From assembly GCA_022925895.1 (NCBI GenBank), contig JAKSYS010000721.1, positions 1 to 30,367 on the forward strand: 30,367 bases of DNA, read 5' to 3'. Source of the DNA: Fragilaria crotonensis. Its lineage: Eukaryota; Bacillariophyta; Fragilariophyceae; Fragilariales; Fragilariaceae. Shown piece by piece: positions 9,872 to 20,520 of this stretch. The stretch's first letter is position 1. The number at the start of each line of letters is the position of its first letter. The position numbers were made by a program, and so were the translations under genes. The notes under the pieces are model-generated. The model was not told where the DNA came from, made no database searches, and was given only the letters and a program-made list of their open reading frames with translations.

Positions 9872-11748
9872 ATGAAGCTTGTCCTTGCCCTCGCTTCTCT
9901 CCTCGTCGCCGCTCAGGCATTCGCCCCCGTCAGACAGGGTGCTCGACCTGCTGTCGCTCTCAAAAATCTCGCTGAAGAATTTGGAATCCCATGCGAGGAG
10001 GAGTGCGCGCTCGATAGCTATCCAAATCTTCCGCAATCCGTCCACCCTGGGGTCTTGTCCGGACAAGCGATGATTGACCTCCTTAACCACGCAAAGCAAA
10101 ATGGTAAGATATGTTGTGCTCAGCCCTCAGCACAAAGTATTCGGTAGAGTATGAGGAATGGAGTATGCCATAGCAGCCGAAATGACATTTCGTTTGGATT
10201 GGTTGCTGTACACCGTAATCACTACGACCCTTGTCGAATATGATGTCATGTCAATCAAACCATCCAGGCCGTAATGGTTTTGATCTTGATCATGGCGTAC
10301 AGCGGTGGCAAAGTGCGCTGCACTCTCATTGTCGTGCGGTCATTGACGACCATTTCCTTACTCCCTATTTAACAATCGCATCACCTACGTGGCCACTTCG
10401 ATTTTATTTGCTCTTTTTAATTCGGAGTGACTGGGTTCGACGACCAGGAGTGGAGCCTCATGTTTTCGCCGGGGAGCTGCAGGTTGAATCTTGCTCAACT
10501 TTTTCTCACCCAAAGTCCTTCTTTATTCCAGGTTATGCCATTCCTGCAGTTAATTGCGTCTCGTCGTCTGGCATCAACGCCTGTCTCGAAGCTGCGCGTA
10601 AGAATGATGCCCCCATCATCATTCAATTCTCGTCCGGTGGCTCGCAGGTAAGCAACTTGTCTGAACCGTCAAACGCTGGTACGAGTTCGTACACTGCATC
10701 CCGTCTCACTTGTTACATGCCTTTAAAAGTTCTATGGAGGCAAAGCATTGAGCAATAAAAACTACAGCGCTGCCATTGCTGGAGCTGTTTCTGGAGCGTT
10801 CCACGTTAGAACCATGGCGGAACAATATGGAGTCCCAGTGATTCTGCACACTGACCACTGTGCCAAGAAGCTTCTCCCATGGATTGATGGTTTGCTAGCC
10901 GCCTCTGAACGTTACTATCAGGATCACGGCGAACCTCTTTTCTCGTCGCACATGATTGACTTGTCTGAGGAACCACTTGAAGAGAACCTGGAAATTTGCG
11001 CGGAATACCTCGAACGAATGTCCAAGATTGGTATCTTGCTTGAGATGGAACTAGGTATCACTGGGGGAGAGGAAGATGGCGTCGATAACACAGATACTGC
11101 TCAGGAAGACTTGTACTCCAAACCAGAAGAGATTTATGAAACATACGAGAAGCTCATGACTGTATCGCCCATGTTTACGGTTGCGGCTGCTTTTGGCAAT
11201 GTGCACGGAGTATATTCCCCAGGAAATGTCAAGCTCGATCCTGAAATTCTGCATAAAGCTCAGGAGTACATTTCCGACAAGCTTGGCGACGACGCACCTG
11301 CTGACCGAAAGCCCGTGTCTTTTGTTTTCCACGGAGGAAGCGGTTCGGACGTCTCGGACATCCAACAAGCGATCGATTACGGTGTCATCAAAATGAACAT
11401 CGATACGGACACTCAGTGGAGCTACTGGGAGGGCATCAAGAACTTCGAAGAGAAGTACCATGACTATCTTCAAGGACAAATTGGAAACCCAGACGGCCCC
11501 GACAAGCCTAACAAGAAGTACTACGACGTAAGTTCTGAATGCGTGTGGAATAATTGAGTTGCTGATTTTTTTCTCATTCTTTTTGCGTTTTGCAGCCTCG
11601 TGAGTGCTTGCGAGCCGCTGAAATCAACACGGTCGCTCGCCTTTCCCAGTCGTTTGCGGACTTGAAGTGCCAAAACATTTGCGGACTTGGTGAGATGGCA
11701 GAAGCTACGAACGCCCTTGGTCCTCGTCGAGGCGGACTCCCAGTCTGA
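9872..11748 (+). CDS. Plastid-targeted class II fructose-bisphosphate aldolase (four exons)
   Basis: Interconverts fructose-1,6-bisphosphate with dihydroxyacetone phosphate and glyceraldehyde-3-phosphate; class II enzymes need a divalent metal. Exons are 9872-10103, 10532-10647, 10730-11527 and 11596-11748; introns are 428, 82 and 68 nt, all GT-AG; 432 residues. Zinc ligands by alignment with bacterial FbaA are H159 (HTDHCAKK, with catalytic D158), E223, H275 (FGNVHGVY) and H317 (VFHGGSGS). Their spacings of 64, 52 and 42 fit the family or nearly so. The phosphate-binding KMNIDTDTQW is at 337-346. The N-terminus MKLVLALASLLVAAQAFAP is a signal peptide followed by a Phe at the predicted cleavage site, the AxA-FAP motif known from diatom plastid import, so the enzyme is probably in the plastid (Calvin cycle). 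The core is closer to the bacterial class IIa type than to animal class I enzymes. Which named diatom isoform this is cannot be said without a search. Confidence 0.93.
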
Positions 11749-11998
11749 GCTAGTATGAGTCACAATAGAGAAATGAAATTTGTTCATGTGAGTGTTAGGT
11801 AGTCTCCGGGCTTCAATATCGTGAATTCTGCAGGATTGCGCCACTATTAGAGCTCAACTTGGGTGTAGTACAACGTGATAGAGTGGCGCAGAAACATGGA
11901 ATAAATCTGTTACAACTGTTACAGTAGAGTGTGAACGATAAAAATCACACCCAACCACCTCAAAGCGAAGCATATGGTGCTCCAAGCTCACGATTGAT

Positions 11999-13597
11999 TT
12001 ACACAACCTGGACCCTGCCTCCGTCATTCTCAGTTCCTTCTTGGCCGCGGCATTTGCAGATGTCGACGTGAGGAGCATCGTCGGTCCAGTACAGACTCTG
12101 ATCAATGTCATTTCTTGGAACCTGTGACTTCAAGAAGGGCATGTAACTGGTCACAATGAGAGCAGTGAGCGAGGATGCCACAACGCCAGCCAAACAGAAC
12201 TGCTCCCCTGAAAGATAAACAAGAATCAACGGCGTTGCAAGCGAAGTTCTAGTGATAGAAACATTCATGGCTGCAGCCATACCAAGGGTGACGAGCTGGA
12301 CGGGCATGGCTGGAAATAGGAGTTCCAAGGCCCGCCCAAAGGCACAACCCGCGGTGATTAGGGGGAAGATGAATCCACCGCGATACCCGCCAGCCACAGT
12401 AAACGAGATGGCCATCAGCTTCGCAAATCCAGTAATGACACAAGTCCAGAATGAATTCATTTCAAAGCCAGTAACACCGGTTGTAGGCCACACGTTAGGC
12501 AGAGATTTGGCTGGGCCCATCGTTACTATCGTACCAATCTCAAACTCGCCCCAAAACATCGTTTGTGGAACAAGTAGTCCCAATGCAACGATCCCTGTGG
12601 CGCCTAGAAGGGCGCGCTTGATTGAGTTTTTTGGCTCGAGCAGATGGAGGTACTCGAACATATTCATGAGTTTTCCATTGAACTTTGCAAAGAGAAAGGC
12701 AAGTCCAGCGCCAACCAATCCAATGAAGATACCGAGGGCAACTTCGTATGGTTCAGCCGTCGGTAGCTTGACTTCTGTAATGGTCCAAATTGGACCAATC
12801 GGTAGGCCAGCTAAGGTACGAAACACAGCCAGGGTTAACTCGCCGCAAAAAATGGATTCAATTGCGTGCTCAAAGTACTCCAGCCCCAACCGTGATGTAA
12901 CTTCGAGGGCAAAGAGGGACCCTCCAAGAGGCGAACCAAAGAAGGCCGCCAATGCGCCTGACATGCCCATGAGGGTGTGCTTTCGGACGATGTTTCGTTG
13001 ACAATTGCCAAAAAGGTTGCGTGACACGAGACCCGAGATTCCAGCACAAATAGCGACAAGCGGAGCCTCTGGGCCCAAACTACCACCCCCAAGAATACTG
13101 AACTGTGAGGCGCAAATCATTGGTACGGCGTGGTCGACGCCAATGTAAGCATTTTCGTGTACACAATGAATAACATGGTTGAGGTCACCCGGGTCGCCTA
13201 GCAGCTTCACGGAAAGTCCCACCAACATGGCCATGCTAAAGCCTACAAGAGGAATGTAGAGAGGAAAGGCCCATTCTGGCCAATTGCCGACGACGTAGGT
13301 TTCAGGGATCTTCGTCCATAAAAGGTCAAGCAGCCCATAGAGAACTTCGTAGTAGATGAAGGCAGCGAACCCGCAGGAAATTCCAATTGCTGAGGCAATC
13401 ACTAAACTGTGGGGAAAGCTGCCTTCGCGAAAGTTTATGCAGTCGTCCAAGAAGGAACCTTGAAAATGTATGTTGACAGCATGAAAGGTTTGAGACTCTC
13501 GTCGTTTGATGTGCGGCACGTCGTGATACAAAGCCCCGTATCCGTTCAAGGGGGTCCTTTCTTCGGCAGCTTCTTCGGGCGGCATCTTGGTTGACAT
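11999..13597 (-). CDS. CLC-family chloride channel/transporter without CBS domains
   Basis: Integral membrane protein of 532 residues with about ten to twelve hydrophobic helices, of the CLC chloride channel/exchanger family. Motifs seen: GPEAP (175-179), with E177 at the place of the gating glutamate of GREGP; SPLGGSLFALEVTS (222-235); and GGYRGGFIFP (403-412), matching the GxFxP anion-site motif. V233 stands where proton-coupled exchangers have the internal Glu, and LF-x-[IL]-EVTS is the version found in animal channels, so a passive channel is favoured (inference). The usual GSGIP loop is not recognisable; GDPGDL (134-139) occupies that region. The chain ends about 40 residues after the last membrane helix, so the cytosolic CBS pair of eukaryotic CLCs is absent. 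No plastid presequence is obvious; an acidic/polar N-terminus of about 60 residues precedes the first helix. Convergent with the aldolase, 250 bp apart. Confidence 0.88.
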   Translation of the reverse strand: MSTKMPPEEAAEERTPLNGYGALYHDVPHIKRRESQTFHAVNIHFQGSFLDDCINFREGSFPHSLVIASAIGISCGFAAFIYYEVLYGLLDLLWTKIPETYVVGNWPEWAFPLYIPLVGFSMAMLVGLSVKLLGDPGDLNHVIHCVHENAYIGVDHAVPMICASQFSILGGGSLGPEAPLVAICAGISGLVSRNLFGNCQRNIVRKHTLMGMSGALAAFFGSPLGGSLFALEVTSRLGLEYFEHAIESIFCGELTLAVFRTLAGLPIGPIWTITEVKLPTAEPYEVALGIFIGLVGAGLAFLFAKFNGKLMNMFEYLHLLEPKNSIKRALLGATGIVALGLLVPQTMFWGEFEIGTIVTMGPAKSLPNVWPTTGVTGFEMNSFWTCVITGFAKLMAISFTVAGGYRGGFIFPLITAGCAFGRALELLFPAMPVQLVTLGMAAAMNVSITRTSLATPLILVYLSGEQFCLAGVVASSLTALIVTSYMPFLKSQVPRNDIDQSLYWTDDAPHVDICKCRGQEGTENDGGRVQVV

Positions 13598-15526
13598 GTA
13601 TCATGAAACAATGAGTGAAGTCCTGTGTGTAATAATCGTTTACGTGAAGAAAAAGTGAGGAAGTTAACATCATGCAGCAAGGATCAACTACTACCAGTAG
13701 TTGTAGAGATCAGATGGAAATGCACATTAGGAATCTGGACACCTCAAACACGAACTTCTGGAAGAAGTGTCTGTTTTTAGACAAGGGGTACGAATACCAG
13801 CTATAAGCATACATGTATGCATACTTCACATTTCACATTGCACGGGGCACGGGGCAGTGGACAGTGGTGTCAATTCGTCAAATACATATGTACGGCTGGT
13901 AGCATATCTGCTGATGTTCGCCGAGGTGACATTTGATTGGCAATTGCCACGTGCTCCGGTGGCGATTAGAATGCAAGGAACTGACGTCAATCATGACATC
14001 ACAGTACTGATGAATTCACGTGCTACCTACGGTCATACAGTACTCCAGTACGACAGTATCATACTGCGAGCATTACTCGAAAATTTTATTCAACTCTACT
14101 AGCTACTCTCTAGTATTAGATCATAAACGTTACTAAAGTAACGTTACGCTAGTAGATTTTCCCTGACAAATAGTGAGGGCTACGATATGATCTACGTAAA
14201 TCAAAAATACTATTCTGACCACAGCAGTACATTCACGTGTTGTTCCCACTGTTTTGAATGGTATTTTAGATTCTTTGGTAACGCTGTGGGTACTCAAAAT
14301 TGGTGTCAATGTGTTACTTTTGCCTTAAGTGGAACGTTACTTGAACGCATCATCGCAGTAATACTTCGACTACTTCCGGGTGCTTCAGATCACAAACGCA
14401 AATAGCAACACAACAACAAGAACAACTTTTGACAACACGCAAGAATGTTGAATCCATGGAGGCAAGTTCCTTGTTGTCAGTTTGGAAGCTTAGTAGCAGT
14501 GTATGGCTGATCCTGATGTTGCCACCACATCTGGTGAGACATGACCCACAGGCACCAAATCCTTACCTTCGGGGCTTTTTGAATTCATACTTCTGACACC
14601 GCGAATCTCGCAAAGGTAGTCAAACAAATGGGAGAAGTCTTGATGATCAATTTGGATCGAAACAAATGCATCACAACTATTTGTACTCATTCGATCAAAT
14701 CCTGCGTTCCAGATTTGGCTCATCGGAATGAGCAGCAAAACGAAATTCGATTATCTCTGTATCGGACATGTGGGGCAGGAATTGATGATGACAATCACGT
14801 TGGACAAGAAAATTTTGGGAGAAGTTGGCTTTGTTGGAGAAACTCCGGCCAAGGCTGCTAAGGCAGTGAAGAGCACATTTGGACAATTGCATCGGCATGA
14901 GTACAAGTTTTTGAATCGCCCAGGTGAGAAATCCAATGGCGAGCATCGCAGTGCAGGTCCCAGCAGGAAGCTTGAGCGAGGGTTTCTATCACTGGGGCTA
15001 CCATTAGCTACTAGTCTATTGGAATGGATGGAAGTTGATTCATGGAGAGGAGGGTCGGTCTAGAAGAAGTGACACCAAATGTTGAACCGATGAACCCAAC
15101 AGCAGGTTAAGGGGTAATGGTGACAAAGGAATTGTTTGCCATCGGTCCCTTGGACAAAGATGGTGGGTTGCTGTTTGGCACTTTAAGAGATCCGGGAGAA
15201 GGAAGGAAGCAAATCAGAACTTTAGAAAGAATGACATGCAAGATGAGTTAATGATGTTAACTTTACCAGCCTTGCATCTTGATCATCACGATTGATCACT
15301 TGGCACTTTGCACTTGCCAATGAAGTGCCTGTGGAACTGAGTTGTACTCAGCGTACCTGGTACTGGAGTACTAGTTCTCTCCAGACTATGGGTATGCAGA
15401 TAGAATCTTACGATTTCATGCCGTGCCTTGCAGTACATTTCAGCCTACCTACGTTGTGTATTGGATCCTACGGTAACATCCTGCGTTATTATATTTCATA
15501 GTTACTCTCGTAGTAGCTACTAGCTA
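13598..15526. other. Intergenic region upstream of the CLC gene, with palindromes
   Basis: No gene is supported. The first 500 bp should include the CLC promoter. A perfect 14-bp palindrome GCATACATGTATGC lies at 13807-13820, a CRE-like site at 13982, and a 9-bp inverted repeat with a 2-nt spacer (AACGTTACT, 14126-14145) further on. Between about 14,400 and 15,250 the base composition changes to a less repetitive texture, and open frames occur on both strands (plus 14728-15063, minus 14738-14490) without recognisable homology. This may be decayed coding or transposon DNA. The end (15505-15530) is a small TAGCTAC-type repeat abutting the transposon at 15531. Confidence 0.45.
13982..13989. promoter_or_regulatory. 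CRE-like palindrome TGACGTCA upstream of the CLC gene
   Basis: Perfect 8-bp cAMP-response-type palindrome, 385 bp upstream of the CLC start codon, followed 5 bp later by a second half-like word (TGACATCA). TGACGT-type elements bind bZIP factors and are known to act in CO2/cAMP-responsive diatom promoters. Whether this one functions is inference from motif and position only. Confidence 0.3.
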
Positions 15527-15530
15527 CTAG

Positions 15531-15589
15531 TGTCTAAACGCCCGGGGGGGTATCTTTAATTAAAGACAAAACTGTCTTTATTTAAAGAT
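15531..15589. repeat. Left terminus and subterminal palindromes of the small element
   Basis: Terminal TGTCTAAACGCCCG is followed by a G run and two TTTAAT/TTTAAA-centred palindromic motifs in opposite orientation, 15552-15567 and 15574-15589. They mirror the motifs at the right end (16952-16997) and are candidate transposase-binding sites. Confidence 0.75.
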
Positions 15590-16096
15590 GGCTATTTTCG
15601 TACGATTTGCAAGACGGTCGATGTACGTTTCGTACCATCATCAACACAAAATTTGACATCGACAATGGTCGATTGCCGTCATCGGTATCATCACATATCT
15701 AGCAATAGAGTCATAAAGTAACACTTGAAATCTATTCATTACTCACTGTTGCAGGACTCTAAGGTGGTAGGAAAGCTTAGCTTTTGTTTTTGGTGTGGCA
15801 AATCCACAATTTTGTTGTATACTCAAAAGTACCTTCGCACAGAGAGCACGTGTGTGGTGCTAAGCACTTGCAGGATAGGCATTGGCCCTGGTATATACCT
15901 TTGGGAGTGATACCACCATGTACTGTCCATTTGGGGTGAGGTGGCCTGATATTTCATCGCTAGGATTGTTGCAGATTGGTCATAAATCAGCCAATCGTCA
16001 ACCGACACCTTGAACGTTCACCAAATCTGATCTCGAAGAAAGTCAATGAGTTCTTCAGCCAGCCACCGAAGTGTTGACTAAAGTCTTCCTCTCCAC

Positions 16097-16117
16097 CTGC
16101 TGCTGCTGCTGCTGCTG
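16097..16117. repeat. CTG trinucleotide repeat (7 copies)
   Basis: Seven perfect CTG units inside the small transposon. In the minus-strand frame 16196-15987 they read as an Ala run (AAAAAA). Confidence 0.9.
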
Positions 16118-16951
16118 ACTCATCTTGCCCCGCCTGCATTGCCTGCTGTATGCAAAATAGCCAGTCATTGGATTTGAGTCGTGACATCATTATCATGTCG
16201 CAACAATCCCATCTTCAATGCTTCCTCCTTGATGCACCGCGGCATTCTTTGAACCAACAAAGTCACAATTGGAGAGAATGAAAGCAGTGGTGGCATGGGT
16301 TTGACCAGCAGGAGTGCTATCTTACTTGAATACCACATCTGGCAGCGCGTCAACTTCTGCTTCCGTCTTGCTCCCAAAGCAACAACTGCATTCATCAACA
16401 AGAGACAATACAAATCACTTTTGCTGCTTTAACCAATGCACCTATAACATCAGATTGGATTTGCATGGTTGAAACAACCTGTTGACAGCAAAGGAAGTGT
16501 GAATTGAGGTGTATATGACATCGTGGCGCACGACGAAAAAACGCACTCAGTTTAATTGTCACAACTCACGAAATAATGAAAATTAGAGAACGCCACCCGT
16601 TACATACCTCCTCTTTAACGCATTTTTAAGACAATTGTAACGCTGTGTTTTGGCTCAATCGAAGTGGAAGGTGATGAACTCAACGCGTTAAGTGAGGCCT
16701 CTAATGACATGATTTTATGTAGCCTGTGTAGGCCACATACTATACATCCGGGGGAAACCGTGTTATTTTTCGACCAAAAAAACTGGGGGAAAATGGGCTC
16801 CAGTTTTGTGTTCAAAAACATAAATCAGGAACTGTCGCTGACTAAGATGCCCCCGTTTGGCCCATGAGGTTTGACTAAATGGAGAATACATTGGCTGTTT
16901 TAATTTTGATTAAAAAGATGAAATGAAGAAGTTGAGTAAGGGCGGAAATCG

Positions 16952-17013
16952 ATCTTTAATTAAAGATTTCACCAGTGGGCCATCTTTAATTAAAGACAGC
17001 GGGCGTTTAGACA
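16952..17013. repeat. Right terminus and subterminal palindromes of the small element
   Basis: Two copies of the TTAATTAA-centred motif (16952-16967, a perfect 16-bp palindrome, and 16982-16997) 30 bp apart, then the complement of the left terminus ending TAGACA at 17013, then CTAG. Confidence 0.8.
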
Positions 17014-17279
17014 CTAGAAGCAACATGAAAAATCTTTGGACACCTTTCATATTGGCCAAAATGGCTGTGCTACACACTGCGTAGAAATCCGGGTATGATT
17101 AGTTTTTTTTCTCGTTCAGTTTTTTCACCAAGAACAACGAAAAAGGTGCCTTTGGAATCGTCTTGTCAAGGTCTACTCATTTCTGCAATAAAAATCGATA
17201 TATATGTGCTATTGTTTATTCGCCTGCTTGCATCACTCCATCTTCCGTGTTGCTCCCATCCTCAATCTACCAGTACTAG

Positions 17280-17331
17280 TGTCTACCCACCTGACGGGGT
17301 TAATTAACCCCATTTGGGGTTAATTAACCCC
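17280..17331. repeat. Left terminus with twin GGGGTTAATTAACCCC palindromes
   Basis: Terminal inverted repeat followed by two identical 16-bp palindromes, 4 bp apart, each centred on TTAATTAA. Candidate binding sites for the encoded transposase. Confidence 0.85.
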
Positions 17332-17587
17332 GTTTTTGCTCATATCGGTAATCGTTCCTGTTATCTTGTACATCGTCCGTTGGGATCCAAACTTGCTGAG
17401 CGTTGTAAGAACTGTATGAAGGAGCATGGTTGAAACGGACAGTAGGCCAGTGTTTGTGGTTATTGAGTTATCAGAGTTGTTCTGCGCGAATTTTTTTCCC
17501 TCCCAATTTTTTTGAAGTCGTGAGAATTCTCGACGATGATATTGATGCGTTCACAGCTCATTGATATCATCATTAACTGAAGTGAGA

Positions 17588-20028
17588 ATGAGCAGCAACG
17601 ATCCTCGTTACCAGGTGGGGGCATTAGTGCATGCAAAGCCATGCATGTAACGGCTCTCATTGAGTGTCACCGACGCTACGGCAGCAACGCAAAAACGAAG
17701 CTTGTCAATGGTACGGTCACAGAGCTTAGAACGGTCCCATCATCTAACCAAAAGCGAACGGTGACTCTCATTACTGCCATCTACAGCCTTGGTGGGCAGT
17801 GCAGGAAGGTTGCTACCTTGAATTCACGGTCAGTCAAGGCTGGTCATGTTGCAGCCATCCCCAACGAAGGTAATGGACCCGGGACCGAACTCGTGACTCA
17901 AGTTTTGATTCCGATTGACATCGCAAATGAAACCTCCACCGCCAATGAAGCAAATGATGTTGATGGAACGCCCTCAAACATTGACATGCACACTGAAAGT
18001 GAGACAATTGTACCTGATGGTTTGCCTGTTGCTCCAGAAGGAGGCCCTCAGGATGTTACACAACACGTGCTGGACACCGATAATAATGATCCTTCTCGGA
18101 CCGCAGCAACTGCTCATGGTATAGAATGGGTCAGGGCATCAGTGAATGCATCACCATTGAATGGCAATTTCCCCAGGCGAATTTGGAGCATCCGTAATTC
18201 CGTTGGTGATGTGTTGGCTCCAGGAGGAAATGGTGTTGCGACACAAAACATTTCACCTCTCGAATTTTTTTTGTTGATGTTTCCTCCCAAGCAGCTGACT
18301 GACATGGTCCGCTGGACAAATATCCAGCTTCAGAAATCATCAATGAAAGAGACAACGCCCAGTGAGGTCCTCAAATTCTTTGGGATCCTAATCCTAACAA
18401 CAACATTTGAGTTCACGACAAGAGCATCCTTGTGGAATACGACGGCATGGTCCAAGTATCGACCGGCACCTCAGTTCGGGTTGACCGGGATGTCAAAGAA
18501 CAGGTTTGAAGACCTGTTTAGTTGCATGAGGTGGAGTTTTCAACCGGCTGTTCCTACTTTTGAAGGGGAAGAAGAATCATCCGAACGATATAGGTGGAAG
18601 CTTGTTGATGATTTCGTTAAAAATTTTAACGAGCATCGAGCCAACTACTTCAATCCATCTGAGATGATCTGTGTGGATGAAAGTATGAGTCGCTGGTACG
18701 GACAGGGAGGCCATTGGATCAACCATGGCCTCCCTCAATATGTTGCAATCGACAGGAAGCCTGAAAATGGCTGTGAGATCCAGAATGCTGCGTGTGGTAT
18801 GAGCGGAGTCATGCTGCGACTCAAACTTGTTAAAGGCGCTGATCTGCCGGGTTCAGAAGAAGAGCAGTTTGGAAACAACGATGATAGCTTGCTTCATGGC
18901 ACAAATGTGCTGAAGCATGTCGTGTCACCTTGGTTTGGATCAAATCGGGTTGTGTGTGCCGATTCGTATTTTGCTTCTGTTGGAGCTGCAAAGGAACTGT
19001 TCCGTAATGGCCTCCGTTTCATTGGAGTGGTGAAGACCGCAACACGTGGTTACCCCAAATCGTTCCTAACAAGCGTCGAGCTTCAGAACCGCGGAGATTT
19101 TGTTGCCCTTCGGTCAAATGCAACAGAAAATAGTCCAGAACTTGGGGCAATGGTGTGGATGGATAGGGAGCGCCGGTATTTCATTTCGACTGCGGGCAGT
19201 TTTGAATGGGGGACTCCGTATCAACGATGCCGCTGGAGGCAAGTTGACCCGGCACCAAATGCAGCTCCGCAACAAGTGATGTTCACGATTCCCCAGCCAA
19301 AGATTGCTGAAATGTATTATACAACTTGTGGAGCAATTGACAGGCATAATAGACTTCGTCAAGATGACCTTCGCATCGAGAAGAAGATCGAAACAAAGGA
19401 TTGGTCTCGGCGTGTGAACTTGTCAATTTTTCGATGATTGTTGTGGACACCTGGTTGGTGTTTAATGCGATGAGGAACACACCAACTGTTCAACTAAATC
19501 AAAAAGAGTTCTATTCTGTCTTGTCAGAAGAGTTGATCGACAATTCCTATGGTAGCAGAGGCTGCCCCTCAAGTCAACCCCGATCTTCACCAAATGCGGC
19601 GTCTTTTGTCCAGGATGCATGTATGAGAGCATTGGAAAGTGGAGGACCACGTGCCGGTGTTCTGACACACTTGACACCTGTCAAGCGACTCAAAAATAGC
19701 AAGGGTGAGAGGACAAGTTTTAGATATCAAGGAAGGTGTAAGGAGTGCCAGAAGAAGACCACTTGGCAATGCTCAGACTGCGGCGATGGCGGAAAAACTG
19801 TCTACCTTTGCGCCACAAAAAAATGGAAAACGATGCTTCTTGGACCATCTGGCTCGCAATCTGTCAGTGCATGCTTCTCCTATCGATGCAATTCAGTACT
19901 GTGGTATGTGTTACTGCATCTACATGCAACAGTATACACATGCATGTACTGTGCTACTGGCCACGTGCATGGATACGTGCTTCTATCCATACAGCATTCT
20001 CTCAAGTTTACCTGGTACCCAATACTAG
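17588..20028 (+). pseudogene. piggyBac-type (DDE_Tnp_1_7) transposase, frame-broken
   Basis: Transposase of the piggyBac/DDE_Tnp_1_7 family, which cuts and inserts the element that carries it. The main frame runs 17641-19437 (598 codons). The catalytic triad is intact: D346 (MICVDESMSRW), D441 (VVCADSYFAS) and D567 (CGAIDRHNRLRQDDL). The frame then breaks at a T run (about 19427), and family sequence continues in another frame (MIVVDTW) from about 19434. A second break at the A7 run (about 19816-19822) is needed to complete the C-terminal zinc ribbon: CKEC, CSDC, YLC, then RCFLDH in the third frame, ending at the stop at 20028. A third possible break lies at the N-terminus: an ATG at 17588 opens a frame that reads a plausible lead-in (YQVGALVHAKP) and stops just where the main frame begins. 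As assembled it cannot make one full protein; either it is a recent pseudogene or the homopolymer lengths are misread. Confidence 0.85.
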
Positions 20029-20520
20029 ATAGTCTAATTGGAGCTCTTTCTTGTGCTCCTCACAACTTCTAATATAGACCCTTTTATAGCCTCAACTGCA
20101 TTCTTGCCGGTCTCGACGATCGTAAGGGTGAAGAGGCAATAGGGCTATTGACGACAACGCTCACACTACTAACAAGACGAACGGTAACATTGTACGACAG
20201 CTCATCATACTTCATTGAGTGTCCCTGATCGTTTCATCGTGATTCACCCGTTCCAATTGGCGGTATTGATCTATCAACCGCCGCCGCATTCGTCGACGCT
20301 TGTGAGCCACACGTTTCATCCCTCCTACCCCTGAGCGTGAGCGCTCGTAATTAGGGAGGGTCTCACACAATCATATGCACCTTAGTGAGTTATGAGCATA
20401 ATTTGAGTAGTTGAACAGTGCATTCATTAGTGTCAACATGTTCATATTGACCGTCATGGTCGACACCATTTTGGAGTAGATGGCAGTATTTTTTTCTACT
20501 CACGATCGCAAAAACATGAT

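Larger units (their letters stand above)
15531..17013. mobile_element. 1,483-bp DNA transposon, non-autonomous, TGTCTA termini
   Basis: Element bounded by inverted termini: TGTCTAAACGCCCG at 15531 and its exact complement ending at 17013. Each end is directly flanked by CTAG (15527-15530 and 17014-17017). Inside each terminus lie two copies of a palindromic subterminal motif built on ATCTTTAATTAAAGA[TC]: left at about 15552-15567 and, inverted and imperfect, 15574-15589; right at 16952-16967 and 16982-16997. The design matches the larger element at 17280-20579, so both probably belong to one piggyBac-like group with the smaller one mobilised in trans (inference). The interior has no intact transposase. 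Minus-strand frames at 16413-16165 and 16196-15987 overlap and could be one decayed reading frame including an Ala run encoded by a CTG repeat; I do not recognise it. Confidence 0.8.

Noticed and set aside
12252-13001. 249-codon plus-strand frame opposite the CLC gene
   Set aside because: Lies wholly antisense to a well-supported membrane protein gene and its translation resembles no family; a shadow frame.
14490-15063. Possible small genes on both strands, one with a GGTAAG donor-like word
   Set aside because: Neither strand gives a recognisable protein, and the frames overlap each other.
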